Origin: Echria macrotheca
Taxonomy: Eukaryota > Ascomycota > Sordariomycetes > Sordariales > Schizotheciaceae
DNA: 64,000 nucleotides
NCBI GenBank assembly: GCA_030411725.1
Contig: MU839837.1
Span: forward strand, 682,001 to 746,000
Reading direction: 5' to 3'
Shown here: positions 1 through 11,642 of the stretch, one piece after another
How positions within the stretch are numbered: the first letter of the stretch is position 1
Layout of the letters: each line of letters opens with the position of its first letter
The notes under the pieces: generated by a model
The model's input: the letters and a program-made list of their open reading frames with translations, nothing else
The model's database searches: none
What the model was told of the DNA's origin: nothing
Translations under genes and position numbers: made by a program

Positions 1-631
1 TCTTTTATTATACGCCGCTACGCCACCACGGGCGTCCGCCGGGATATACCCTCTAGGTCATGTGCTAGCGTGAAGAGCGGTGAATATGACAACGATTTTG
101 GGGTCTTATGCACAGACAGGCCCTGAATCTATGCCCCCGATATGGTGTAAACCATCATTTAGCCGGGTGAACCCAGCTCGAAAAGACCGGTGCGATCCCA
201 GAGGCCTCTGCTTCAGTCCAGTCAGACCGGCCTCGTCTCGGCCCGAACCGGATCGTCACAGCCATCTACTCTATTCATAGGTAGCTGGCTTTGTGGTGGA
301 CGCCCGTAACTCGATCATCGGGTCTTGACCCAACGTTATCTGGACAACAATGACATCCAACGCCAACAACATGAGAGCAAAAACGTGGAACCGTCATAAA
401 TCGTCGAATATCCGGGTATCTATCTAATCCTGTCGTATCTACAGACTCCGCGCCGTCTCATCAATCATCAGCCATGACTGCCTGCCTCGTACGTGGGGGC
501 CATCGGGCCAGGTGCGAATCAGGACATGAGAAGCACTCGACGTTCTCTCTTGGGAGCCTACGGCCCGTCCGCGCACTTCGGATTATGCTATGCGAAACTC
601 CAAGGGCCCAGTGGGACCGGCAGAGAGCGCC
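1..631. other. No gene seen (left edge)
   Basis: I see no convincing coding exon here. The right part lies just downstream of the PAC1 stop codon and probably holds its 3' UTR. Confidence 0.5.
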
Positions 632-2134
632 TTAATTGGCAAAGATTCTTACGTTCAGATCCACGCTGCCCGTGGCAATCACGCATCGAATCTGTGCCTC
701 TCCGCCGGCCGAGGCTCCCGACTTCCTTGGCGTTCCGTTGACCTCGCCATTTGGTCCATCGGCACCGTTGACAGGCACGTCCTTGATCACCGAAGGCGCC
801 CACCTGATGCACTGCACAAAGTGGCCGTGAGCATCCGAGATGGTCTTGACACAGCGCCCTTCCTGCGTGAGATCCCAGCAGCGAAGCGTGTAGTCGTCCG
901 CAACCGACAACAGATATTTCCCCCCAGGGTGGAACACCAGTCCGCGTACCCAGTTGTCATGTCCAACCAGCGTCTTGAGCAGTGTCCCCCTGGCATCCCA
1001 CAGCCGAATGGTCTTGTCTCGGGATCCCGTCGCCATAAATTCCACAGTACTCGTCGCTGGCGGTTTCTTCACTCCAGCTATGGCCGCGAGATGGGGGTAT
1101 GATGATGGTGGCGCGATCGCGCAGCAGAGGACAACGTGCTCATGCCCGATGAGCGTGACCTTGGGTTCCGGATTCGGTATCGAGACGTCCCATAACCTGC
1201 CCGTGTAATCGTCGCTCGTCGATAGGATAAACTTGCCGTCCGTCGAAGGCGACACGTCCCGTACCCACTCGGCATGCCCCCGCAGCGTCTTGACACAGTA
1301 TCCTGTGCTCACGTCCCATATCCTCAAGGTCTTGTCTCGGCTCGCGCTAACCAGCAGGTTGCCCGATCCGCCCGCGACGCCCGAAGGGATAAACCGCACG
1401 GCGCTAACACTGTGGTCGTGGCCAGGGAGCGTCCGGATATTTTTGTAGTCATCTGATGGGTCCCAGAGTTTGATGGTCAGGTCTGAGCTGCAAGATGCCA
1501 AGAGCGTGTTGCCGCGGGGACCGCCGTAGTCAACATCGAGAACGGCCTTCGTGTGTCCTTTTATTGTTCGTTCCAGCTCGCCCAGTTCCCAATCCCATAT
1601 TTTAATTGTTTGATCTTCCGAGCCCGACGCGAGCGAGGAAAAGATGGGGTGGAATGCGACGCAGGTGATCGGGCTCCGGTGGGATTGAAGCGTGTGCCGG
1701 GCTGGCGACTTGGGCAGCCAGGACACTGGGTCTTTATTCTGTCGCGAGGTTGGGGTTGCGTTCTCGAGCTCGGATTGCAAAACGTTATTTCGTGACTCGA
1801 GGTCCATGATCTGGACACACCAGGTTAGCAACGCAGACGAGGACCGGTCCCGTGTCACACACTTTCTTCTGTAGCCGGACAACGCTGGTCCATTTCTTCT
1901 CCAGCAGCCCCTCGTACTTCTTGGCCGTCGCAGCATCGAAGACATCTTCCCCGAGATTCAGCTCGGCTCGAAGGGCGGCGGCGCTGCTCGTGAGGTTGGT
2001 TGCGGTGAGGTATGCAATGATTGCGCGGTGCCTGTAAGCGGTCAGCTTCCCGGGTCTCGTCCCACTGCAGGCCCAGCATAGAGGGAGGCAACACACAGCT
2101 CTTCTGCTTGCCGGCTAGTCAATATTTGCGACAT
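632..2134 (-). CDS. PAC1: LIS1/NudF-type nuclear distribution protein (PAC1)
   Basis: Dynein regulator of the LIS1 family, which binds cytoplasmic dynein and is needed for nuclear migration and retrograde transport along microtubules. The model has three exons, 2134-2097, 2031-1863 and 1810-632, giving 461 aa. Introns 2032-2096 and 1811-1862 are GT-AG. The N-terminus starts MSQILTSRQAEEL and joins across intron 1 to HRAIIAYL, rebuilding the LisH dimerisation motif. A short coiled coil (IMDLESRNNVLQSELENA) follows, then seven WD40 blades with typical endings such as IKIWDWELGELERTIKGH, LTIKLWDP, LRIWDVSTGYC and IRLWDARGTLLKTL. A low-complexity Gly/Asn insert sits before the last blade. Length and order fit family members. 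It lies head-to-head with an XMAP215-family gene, another microtubule regulator. Identity is very secure; exact splice sites are read by eye. Confidence 0.95.
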
Positions 2135-3480
2135 GATGACGGATGGACGCCGCAGCGCGGGCGGGAGCTTAAGGGTCTAGGGTGCGGGAGTGCTGCAAAA
2201 GCGAGGATCGGAGGGGGCAGAGTTGTCGTCCTGTCTCGCGTGGCGTTGCTCGAGTCGTGTGATTACAGCCGACAGAATAGCTACCAAGTGCTCGGCTAGA
2301 GACCCAGTGGCCCGATTTCCATGACAAAATCTCTTCAAACGGTCGGCGGGCAGCGGTCGACGGCGTCGTGGATGGTGTTCGACTGTCTCAGGCTCCTCCA
2401 AAACAAAAAGATGGAGATTTCCGTCAAAAAGTGGGGCTCGATGGATTTTCGATGATGGGCTTCGGAAACCTTTGGGATCCGGGGCAAGTAGGCCGGAGTC
2501 AATGCAGTCGCCTTGTTGTGCCTTTACACATTATCAACGGGAGCAAAAGGCATGATGGCGGGGCACAACACTGAAACATGCCATGTTTTTTTCTTCAGCT
2601 CCAATGTGACGACTCTTTTGTGCCAGCAGCGGGAAGTTGCCGGACCTGACAGCCGTCAGAATTGGGTGACGGCTGGTGACAGGGATCAGTGACATCACTC
2701 GCGGGAGGTTCCTCTGGCAATGGGGACGCACTCGATTGGCGGCCACGTCAACATTGCCCAGCCCTGCGCAGAGGTCCCTGGCTTCTTATCGCCGCCCACA
2801 AATTGAGGATAAAGACAGTTTTTTTGGTGCGTAGATTGACTCTTGACATCAAGTATAGATGCACTGACTGACAATCATTTTTAAGACCCTAAACATGCAA
2901 CTTCCCAGAGTTTTGTCTCGTGCTGATTTGTTCATGAAATTTGTTTATGGAACTTGCTGCCGCTGCCCGTCCCATCTGGCGCCGGAAAGTACCGAGTGAC
3001 ATCTGACCTGGACCACCCCTGCTCTGTCCCGCCAACCAGAGGCCATCGCAGCGGGCAGCAGCGAACACCAGAGTCAACAATCGGCGCCTCGAGCATTTTT
3101 TCCGTCTCTGGCAAAACACACGACTCCACGACAAGAAGTCGCTCACGATAACCCCTCCAGCGCTCGACTATCGCATCGCGCCATAGCAGCATTCGACATT
3201 ATACCACAAATTAATAGAGCCGAATCGAATCCACACGGGTCCGGACTTTTCTGCAGCCTGCAGCCAGTACGTCAATCACCCCTCACCGACATGATGACTT
3301 CGAGCTGTCCCTTTTGCCGCGTCAACTTCACCTCCCAGTGCCTGCGCACCTGTTGTTGGCGCAGATTTGTTTCGTGGATCATACCTGACGCGTTTTTCTC
3401 ACAGGCCCCAATTGAAACAACCCGACCACGCGGATCGCGCGCCGAAATCGAACCTTCAACAATCGAACAGGCCAACCGAG
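2135..3480. promoter_or_regulatory. Shared divergent promoter region of PAC1 and XMAP215 genes
   Basis: About 1.35 kb separates the start codons of two divergently transcribed microtubule-regulator genes. No coding exon is convincing here. CT-rich tracts lie on the + strand just before the XMAP215 start, as is usual for fungal promoters. I see no clear TATA box for either gene. Confidence 0.5.
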
Positions 3481-6305
3481 ATGGCTGAGGAAGAAGACTT
3501 CAGCTCCCTCCCCCTGACGGACCGATGGGTACACAAAGTCTGGAAGGTCCGCAAGGAAGCATACGAAGAAGCTGCGAAACAGTTTGAGAAGACGGTCGAC
3601 GAGTACGACCCTGCGTTCCGGCCTTTTGTTCAGGATTCGAGCCTGTGGAAAGCTGCGACAGCCGACTCCAACGTTGCTGCGCAACAAGAAGGTCTGAACG
3701 CGCTCTGTGCGTTCCTCAAGTTCGGGGGCCGCGAAGGAGCTGTGCGAGCGAGGCAGCATGCCGTTACGCCAATCGTTGAGAAGGGTCTGTCGTCGACTCG
3801 AGCGGCGACGAAAGCATCGGCTCTCGAGGCGCTGCTCCTATTTATCGAACTCGACGTGCCCGGACCGGTGATCGAAGACATCCTGCCCGCATTATCCAAC
3901 AAGCAGCCCAAGGTCGTCGCGGCATCCCTTGCGGCTCTCACACAAATATTCCACAACTACGGTTGCAAGACAGCGGATCCGAAGCCTGTGCTCAAGGTGC
4001 TTCCCAAAGTCTTTGGACATGCCGACAAGAATGTGCGAGCGGAGGCGACCAACCTCGCCGTCGAGTTCTACCGATGGCTGCGGGAGGCCATGAAGCCCAT
4101 GTTCTGGGGCGACCTGAAGCCAACCCAACAAACCGATCTGGAAGCGCAATTCGAAAAGATCAAGGCCGAGGGTGCCCCGAAGCAAGAGAGACTTCTCAGG
4201 TCCCAACAGGCGGCGAAAGAACGAGCCCCTGCAGCGGGCGCCGGGGACTACGAAGAGGATGGTGGCGATGACTTCGAGGAACCCGCCGAGATCGACGCAT
4301 TCGACTTGGCGGAACCGCAGGACATTCTTGGAAAACTGCCTAAAGACTTCTACGACAATCTCGCGTCCACAAAATGGAAGGAGAGAAAGGAAGCCCTGGA
4401 AGCGCTCTACGCCATCGTCAACGTCCCGAGGATCAAGGACGCTGATTTTGCCGAGGTCAATCGCAGTTTGGCCAAATGCATGAAGGATGCCAACATCGCA
4501 GTCGTCACGCAGGCGGCCCAGTGTATCGAGCTCCTCGCCAAGGGTCTGCGCAAGGGTTATGCCAAGTATCGGTCAACCGTGATGCAGCCCATCATGGAGA
4601 GGCTGAAAGAAAAGAAGCAAACTGTCTCGGATGCCCTGGGTGCCGCCCTGGACGCCGTCTTCTCCACCACTGGGCTCACCGACTGTCTCGAAGACATCAC
4701 CACGTACCTCGTACACAAGAACCCGCAAGTGAAGGAAGGGATCATGAAGTTTCTGGTCAGGTGTCTCCGGACAACGAGAGATGTGCCGAGCAAACAGGAG
4801 ATCGCGACCATCGTGGAGTCGGCAAAGAAGCTCCTCTCCGAGGGTAGTGAGGTTCTCCGATCCGGCGGCGCTGAGATCCTGGGAACTATCATGAAGATCA
4901 TCGGCGAGCGTGCCATGAACCCCCATCTCGAAGGTCTAGACGACATCCGGAAGACCAAGATCAAGGAGTACTACGAGACGGCTGAGGTCAAGGCCAAAGA
5001 CAAGCCGAAGCCGCCGCCAGCTCCCGTCGCACGAGGGCCACCACCCAGGAAAGCGGGAGGTGCCGTCAAGAAGACAGGGCCAGGACTGAAAAAGGCTGCG
5101 CCAGCACCCGCCGCGGCCCCCCCGCCAGCAGAACCCCTCGCGCCGCAACCCACCTCTCGTGCCGCTCCTGGTAGCAAGCTCGGGATGCCCAAGCCAGGGG
5201 GTATTGGTGGTCTCAAGGCTCCTCAGAAACGGACCCTCCCCGGACCAGGAGGTCTGACATCTCCGCGCCGACCAGCGGCCGCCCCATCTCCCCCACTCGA
5301 TGAGTATGAGCCTCCGGCTTCGCCGCCTGCGAAACCCGCTGCCCGGATGGGAATGGGACGGGGTGGTCTGGCGGGCCGTTCCCTCGCCAAGCCTGCCGCG
5401 CCGGTCGTACCGGCGGCCCCACCGTCGCCGACGCCTGCGTCCGGCCTCACGCCCATCGAGCGTGCCGAGCTTGAAGAACTTCGTGATGCCAATGATCGCC
5501 TGCTGAAGCAGCTCGAGGATGCCCGACATGACAGATCCAAGCTGCTTTCGGAGATCCAGGAGCTGAAGAACCAGAACGCGGGCCTTATCGAGGACCACAC
5601 CCGGGATGTTCTCTCCATCAAAGCCAAGGAAACGCAGCTTGTCAGGGCTCGCAGTGATGCCGAGGCGGCAGAAGCGACCAACGAGCGCCTGCGACGCGAG
5701 CTTGACCGACTCAAACGTGCTCTCAATAAGGCCGAAGCGTTTGGGGCCGGCGTCGGGCCTGGAAGTCCGAGCTCACCGAACCCCGGCTTCATGAGCCCAA
5801 CGCACGATGATGTTGGCATCTACCGCGATGGTCAGAACGCAGCCGGTGGAATGAGGAACCGGATGAGCTTCACAAGCACGCTCAGCGAGGAGAAGGAGAA
5901 CGGCGACGCGGGTATTGCGTATCCGCGAAACAAGCTGAGCCCCGAGATGCGATACGCCGGCAGCACAGCGAGCAGCGGACGTGGGAGCCCCGCCCGGGGT
6001 TTTAGGAGAGACGTCGCAGTTGACGATAAGGAGTCACGCGGCATCGACAGTACGGTGGGCGGCCAGGGCTATGGCGGCAACACGGATAGGTCCAGCAGCC
6101 GGGCTGGGAGCCGAGCAGGAAGCAGACTCGGGGAGGCCCCAGCCGCGGGCGCTGCAGGAGGAAACGGCATGGAGAGCTGGCGGAGGGCTGCCGAGGTGAC
6201 GAGCCAGCTGAAGGCGCGGATTGAACAGATGAAGGTGAGTTTATTGTGAGTGTCATTGTTGTCATTGCTAACCAGATGCAGGCCAGACAAAACTTGAAGC
6301 CGTAG
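3481..6305 (+). CDS. XMAP215/Dis1/Stu2-family microtubule polymerase
   Basis: TOG-domain protein that binds tubulin, promotes microtubule growth and acts at spindle poles and plus ends. Start MAEEEDFSSLPLTDRWVHKV is the first ATG of the open frame. Exon 1 is 3481-6234. A 47-bp intron (6235-6281, donor GTGAGT, branch TGCTAAC) precedes a tiny last exon coding ARQNLKP, giving 925 aa. TOG1 covers roughly residues 1-240 (WKVRKEAYEEAAKQFEK) and TOG2 roughly 280-510 (NLASTKWKERKEALEALYAI). A Pro/Ala/Gly/Lys-rich basic linker runs about 520-690, then a coiled coil at about 690-800 (ERAELEELRDANDRLLKQLE) and a Ser/Gly/Arg-rich tail. Two TOGs plus a coiled coil is the yeast/filamentous-fungus architecture, unlike the five TOGs of animals. 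Without the intron the protein would end VSLL. Confidence 0.93.
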
Positions 6306-7882
6306 GGCGGCCGGTCCTCGCCCTCTGACGAAATGCCGCCGCCGCCTCGGAAGCACTGATGTGATGTTATTATGAGCATTTCCTTGTCCCGACTGTGAGG
6401 TTCCGGTGCTCGGGGTCTACTGCGGGGTCTGTTGTGTGGATGCATTTTCAGGGCGTCGGGTCATTAACATACCCTTTCTCTCTGTCTCTGGCATGGTTAT
6501 GTTTCTGCTTGTGGATATGGCTTAGCTATGATGGATTATTGGGGTGTTTCGTTGTTGCTATGCGTGACATGGATATATTCTAGTTGTTTTTGTCGGAGGG
6601 AGGTTGATGTCGGGCGGTCTTGGTGATGTTGTGTCAGGGACTTTGTGGATAATGTTTAAATGAACACATGGATGTTATGCACTGTACAGACAGACATGGT
6701 GATTTCGAGTGATATGACGCGCTTATTATCCGCCCCAATCACTGGGTGTTGATGCGGTCTGGACTTTAGGTTGGTTTGCGTCTGCAACCACCGTGGTGAT
6801 CCGGAGCTGAGCTGAGCTAGTGGTACCTTACATTTTCCCAGCTTGCCAGCCTAACAGAATCTATATCTTCTTCCCATACGCTCCTCGTGTTCACCGGTAG
6901 ATCCTATCCGCCATGTCTCGCTCCTACATTTAGCTCTCATAGATTAGACCAATGTTTAGCATCGTGACCTCCTTCATGACACAAAAGGGGAATATATGCA
7001 ATCTAATCCCGATGGCCTGCTTCCTCATCGATATATCTTCCGCCGTCTGTTAACAGCTATTCCTGCCAATCTGAGCCTTTCCACGGACCCTCCCCTGAAA
7101 CCAATAAGCACAGCCAACATGATGCAGGCGTGTGTTGTACAATACCTTGCAAGACCTCTCCGTGCAAAAGGGAAGTGAATGGGCAGGATTGTTTAACAAA
7201 CTTTTCGTCAAGAATCCATTCTCTACTTAGCACAAAAACAACAACATCTGTTAGGCAAAGATTTGCTGCCTTGTTCTCGGTGTGATGCAAGTTCATCCGA
7301 GACGGATGAGAGAGACACTGTGGGAGAAAGAAAGAACAACGTACGTATGCCGGTTTCATCCTTCGTTTCTTGCCACATCCCCACCCTCGTCCTGTTCTCG
7401 ACATCACATACCTCGTCTTAGGCTCAGTATCGCCGTTCTCTTATATACGTTCCAAATCATTCTATTCATCCTGGGCCTAAAGCTCAGGAGAAGGCAGGCG
7501 AGCTCGGGTAACGGGGCATAAGATCTCCGCTCGTCTCGGGGTCAAAAATACCCAACTCAGTCCGCCCTCGGTATTGGATTCTAGATAATCATCGGGCCTC
7601 AGTCCCCCCGTAATTCCCACCCTCGCCTTCGGCCCCGGTGGGCTTGAGGAAACGCCCGGCCAAGGTGAGACTAGATCCTGAATCTGTCTAGCAACCAACT
7701 CACCCACCGGTCCCACCCCGACCATCCCTCCCTCCCTCCAGTTCTCCATCACAACTCCCCTCCCAACTTCTAACCAAGCCCCAACAAAAAACAACACAAC
7801 AAACTCGCCCACCCCCGCCACACAAAAGAAAAGACCCCACAGACAGGATCACAACAAAATAAAAAAATGAAAAACAAAATAA
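6306..7882. other. Intergenic, no gene seen
   Basis: It contains the 3' flank of the XMAP215-family gene and a pyrimidine-rich stretch (about 7340-7870). Short open frames here lack signals, domains or splice logic. Confidence 0.5.
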
Positions 7883-7972
7883 TGCGCGAGCCGGGATTCG
7901 AACCCGGGTCCCTTGCTATCTCACGATCTGAGAAATGGGAAGCAAGAATTCTAACCTCTAAACCACCCGCGC
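7883..7972 (-). tRNA. tRNA-Gly (anticodon CCC) with an 18-nt intron
   Basis: The minus strand reads GCGCGGG (acceptor 5' side), a D-arm with GGTTTAGAGGTTAGA, an anticodon stem CTTGC/GCAAG, loop TTCCCA..A, a T-arm with GGTTCGAATCC, and CTCGCGC plus discriminator A. The 7-bp acceptor stem pairs fully with one G-U. The anticodon stem closes only if 18 nt (7918-7935) are removed between positions 37 and 38, the canonical place for nuclear tRNA introns. The anticodon is then CCC. T-rich runs just downstream (below 7882) can serve as Pol III terminator. I considered tRNA-Glu, but the loop contains CCC. Confidence 0.93.
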
Positions 7973-8563
7973 TTTTTTCAATTCCATATTTTAATTGGTT
8001 TGCTATCCTCCCATATCCACTAAACATCCCACCCAACCCCCCACTACCAGACCCAGACCGACGCCGAGCATGCATTCAGTTGCGTTGCAGTACGCGTCAT
8101 CCTTTGGTTTTGTTCTCATAGGTTCTCTAGAGTCTATTCAGTATTCCTACTCTATCGTTTTTTTTCTTTTACTCGTTATCAACAACGTCAACACTCTAAA
8201 CTAGACCTGGCGACTCCAATGTCCACCATGTCGGCATGTCCACCATGTCCACCATGTCCATCACGGACCAAGATCCTTCCCCTCTGCGCGACACAGCATA
8301 TCACGCAGCCACACACCCCACACCAAAATACACCTCCAGTTTCACCTAGGAAATGCCTCGAATTCTCGCTACCTGATCTAACACTACAGAAACCATCGAT
8401 ACCGCTGAGAACCCTCTACTACCTGCTCTGGCCGTCCGCCTTCCCGTCCAACTGCACCCAAGACACACTGCAGCACCAGCAATGCCATGCCCCAGTCTGC
8501 CTGAACAGTATACCAGGAAAAGCCAGCACACCCAAGAGATATGCATACTCGCTCGCTGAATCC
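7973..8563. other. Intergenic, includes short 9-bp repeats
   Basis: No gene is supported. An imperfect tandem array of a 9-mer (ATGTCCACC and variants) lies at about 8219-8265. Confidence 0.45.
8219..8265. repeat. Imperfect 9-bp tandem repeat (ATGTCCACC)
   Basis: About five units of ATGTCCACC or close variants, one of them a base short (ATGTCGGC), sit side by side. They lie outside any gene I can support. Confidence 0.7.
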
Positions 8564-10411
8564 TCACTTTTCGGTTCCGTTCACGTCACCATTCTCATGC
8601 TTATCGTCCGCACTCTCGGTATCTTCGTCCTCCTCCAACTTCAACTCCGCGACAGGCAGCTGCTCGGGTGAAGCCTCATCAACCGGTACAATTGTCGGTC
8701 TCTTGGGTCTCTGGAAAAACAGCGAGAAGCAGTCCTCACTTAAGGGAACCGTATCTCCGATGCTAATGTCAAAAGAGCACCCGGAATCCTCCGCATGGTG
8801 CTCATCATCGTCCGCATGGCGCTCATCATCGTCCGCATGGTGCTCAACATCATCCGTCTGGTGTTCATCATCATCCGTCTGGTGCTCATCATCGGCGTCG
8901 GATGACCGCTGGTCCGCCGTTGAGGTCAATGGTGGGGTCCGTAGTGTGGGTGATTGCGGTAGTACCTTGGGTGAGGTCGGTCCAGCAGCAGATGCGTCCG
9001 ACTCTCTGGGTGGTGAGGCTGGTTTCTGAGTATTCGGGTCCCCGATATGCAGACCAGAACATTTCTCCAACTGTCTGACTGAGAACGGTGGCTGACTATC
9101 CGCATCCTCAGTATCCGTGGGTGGGACGGGCTCGCTCGACATTCTCCAGCCCACGGCCTTGAGGTAAGGTGGACCAAACACATTCTCCCATGTCTCATTT
9201 ATCAAAGCATTTTGTTGCAAACCCCTCTGGCGTCTCAAGGCGCGCCAGATCAATTCCTCCGTCTCCTCCTCCACTTCGTCGAGGAGAGTTGGACGAGGCA
9301 TCAACCCCCGGGTTTCCTCGGGCAAAATATCCTCATTGCAGACGGTACCGGTCGATTCCCCCTCCTGATTCGCATCCCCGCTCAACGTCATCGCCCTGGA
9401 ACTGGGACCGAACTCCAGCCTCCTCTCCTTCTCCTTCTCCTTCTCTTCCCGTCCCTCACTCTCGTTCTCCGACGTGTCCTTGCTCACCGCCAACGACACA
9501 TCACTGCTCCCCAATGAGCCAACGCCACCCAACTAGGCGGGCTGAGAGTGCCCATTGGCGAGAACTCCTCCCAAATCCTTGTCTTCCAGATCCCACTCCA
9601 AAACTCGGTTGAGATCCATGACAAGCTCTTTCAGCAGGTGCGGCGGAATCTTCACTTTCTCGACTACCGGCGCCCCCGGGACCCCGACGCTTCCGAGTCC
9701 GTACGTCTCATCCCATTTAGGATTCCATCTCGGAACAAATGCCTGCAGCTTCAGACGATGCGTCCGGTTGCCTTGGAGCAGGTTGTCCATCCACTTCCAG
9801 GTCTTGTCCATGTCGCTGATATCTGCCGGCAAATTGGCCTGGGACGTGCAGAAGTAAAAGACGAAGTATGCGACAAACTTCATCACGTTCTTCATGACGC
9901 CGGCGCGCTGCTCGGGCTTGTTGCGTATCTGCAGGAGATATGCCTATTGGGAGAAAAAGTCAGCAACATGTTCCATCCGCAGCCAACGCCATCTTCAGAT
10001 GCAACAACGCATCAAAGACACAAAGGGGTCGAGTTGGGCTGGGTTAGGTGTGGTACGAACCTTGACATCCTGAAAAAAGGTAAAGGCGGGGCGTCTCTGG
10101 CTCTGGAAGATGGTTTCCGCCAGCGAAGAAGGAAAGGTATCAAGGTCAGGACGGACCCCGATCACCTCTTCCGGCTTCGGCTCGTTGGGACGCGAGGCGA
10201 CTGGGAGGCCTGATGTCTGCAGTTTGACAGGACTGATGTTCGCAAGCTTGGCCTTGAATTTGGATGCGCGCGATTGCTGGTTGTCCTGGACCAAAGCTTG
10301 CTGGTTGTCTTGGACCAAAGCCTGCTGGCTGTCCTGGACCAAAGCCTGCGAAGCGTCGCGCGGCGCGTTCGACTCGACGTCCTCGGCATCGATCATGGGA
10401 GTGTCGGCCAT
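8564..10411 (-). CDS. Unknown fungal protein with in-frame TAG and long 3' continuation
   Basis: I do not recognise the family. Exon 1 (10411-10061) starts MADTPMIDAEDVES; intron 9944-10060 is GT-AG with a GCTGAC branch; exon 2 reaches a TAG at 9533-9535, giving 253 aa. Features: a QALVQDNQ tandem repeat near residues 20-50, then a central conserved-looking part (KNVMKFVAYFVFYF, DKTWKWMDNLLQGNRTHRLK). Directly after the TAG the same frame stays open for 322 more codons to 8564. This continuation has Lys/Glu-rich tracts, a hydrophilic middle (TWENVFGPPYLKAVGWRMS), five His/Asp heptads and an acidic tail. Options are stop readthrough, a weak 72-nt intron (donor GTTTTG) whose last two bases are the AG of the stop, a sequence error, or decay. 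The first 253 aa are better supported than the extension. Confidence 0.55.
8791..8895. repeat. 21-bp tandem repeat, five copies
   Basis: Five near-identical 21-bp units (CCGCATGGTGCTCATCATCGT and variants) run without gaps. On the minus strand they code His/Asp heptads of the type DDEHHAD and DDEHQTD, in the open frame downstream of the TAG at 9533. Confidence 0.85.
10275..10346. repeat. 24-bp tandem repeat, three copies
   Basis: Three 24-bp units (TGCTGGTTGTCCTGGACC.. and variants) on the + strand code the repeated octapeptide QALVQDNQ on the minus strand, near the N-terminus of the unknown gene. Confidence 0.85.
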
Positions 10412-11642
10412 TGTGACGAGAGGTTTCTCCACGGTCGGACGATGAAGTTGGGTGTTGTTCTGCTGTCAGAGGTTGAGGTCCCTCGCAGCAGGCGCTCTAT
10501 CGTCGGCGGGTGTCGTGGTGGAATGGGGGACAGCAGGTTGAACGACAACCGGTGCGACGTATTTATATGTGCGACCGGATACAGAATTAGAAAAAAAATG
10601 CCGTGGGCTAGGGCACAGCAGATGGAACACTGATCGTGGGGAGAATAGAAATTAGTTGGTGACTAGAGCGGCTAGATAAGTGCCAGCGAACTGGCCGCCG
10701 ACGGCGATGTCATTCGGCGGGGACTGGCTCCCGCTGGCGCCGAGGGATGCTCTTTCCCAAAGTCGACAGCTCCTACCTGGCGCTGCATTGGCCCAAACAA
10801 GCGCAGGTTCAACTAGCATCGTCGAACCTTGAACAGTTATGTTTGGGAGACCCGGGCAGGAGCAGTTTCGGTGTGCTGAATATCGTGGCAGTGGCCCTTC
10901 TTTACATACCTTAGTCACTCCTACTAGGGAAAATAGCTAACCAAAGCTGCAAGCCGGTGTCGGATTTAACGGTGCGAGGATATTATTAGCATGCAAAAGA
11001 ACCTCCATCGTCTGCATGAGCGATAGCGTTGGCACGTGGAGGACACGCACATGATTTTCTGTGGTGATTAGACCCATTGTCCGGTGAAGCGGATGTGACT
11101 CACGGCTATCAGCCAAAGCAGCAACCCAAAAGCAATCCTTGTTCCTCTTGCGTATCTAGTAGAGCCTAGTTGTGCCAAAAGAGTGGGTTGGTTTCCATGG
11201 GAAGCAAATGTCTCGTTTCATCGTACCGCTCTTGAAACCTCGAATCAGAACCTCGGGGAGCATAATTACCTCGAATTCTGCTGCGGTCTGACTATATTAA
11301 ACTACGGCAACTGCTTCTAGAAACCGTCGTGTCTGGCTGGGCAGGGTTGTAGCTTCGAGACCAGTGTGATTAGGTACCAGAGCGCCGTACCTATGCCCAA
11401 AGCCCGCCTCACATCAAAACTGGTGTCTGTGATTCACTTAGGTTTGTCGGGTTTACAGACGAGTTGCACTTGTGCAGTGTACTGTCTATAGATACATAAA
11501 AACTTGGCCATGGTAATCGAGCGGAAGCTTAATCGCACTGAAGTGTCATATTCTACCGGCCTCCGCTGGCAGAAGGGATGGCAACAGTTCGAACGTAACG
11601 TATTTATGTGGAAATAGTCAGACCCGTAGTGGAACGAGAACA
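10412..11642. other. Intergenic, no gene seen
   Basis: This holds the promoter of the unknown gene and the 3' flank of the metallophosphoesterase. No convincing exon on either strand. Confidence 0.5.

Noticed and set aside
4936..5819. Long open frames antisense to the XMAP215 linker
   Set aside because: They arise from third-position GC in the Pro/Ala/Gly-rich sense sequence; their products are Arg/Ser/Gly biased.
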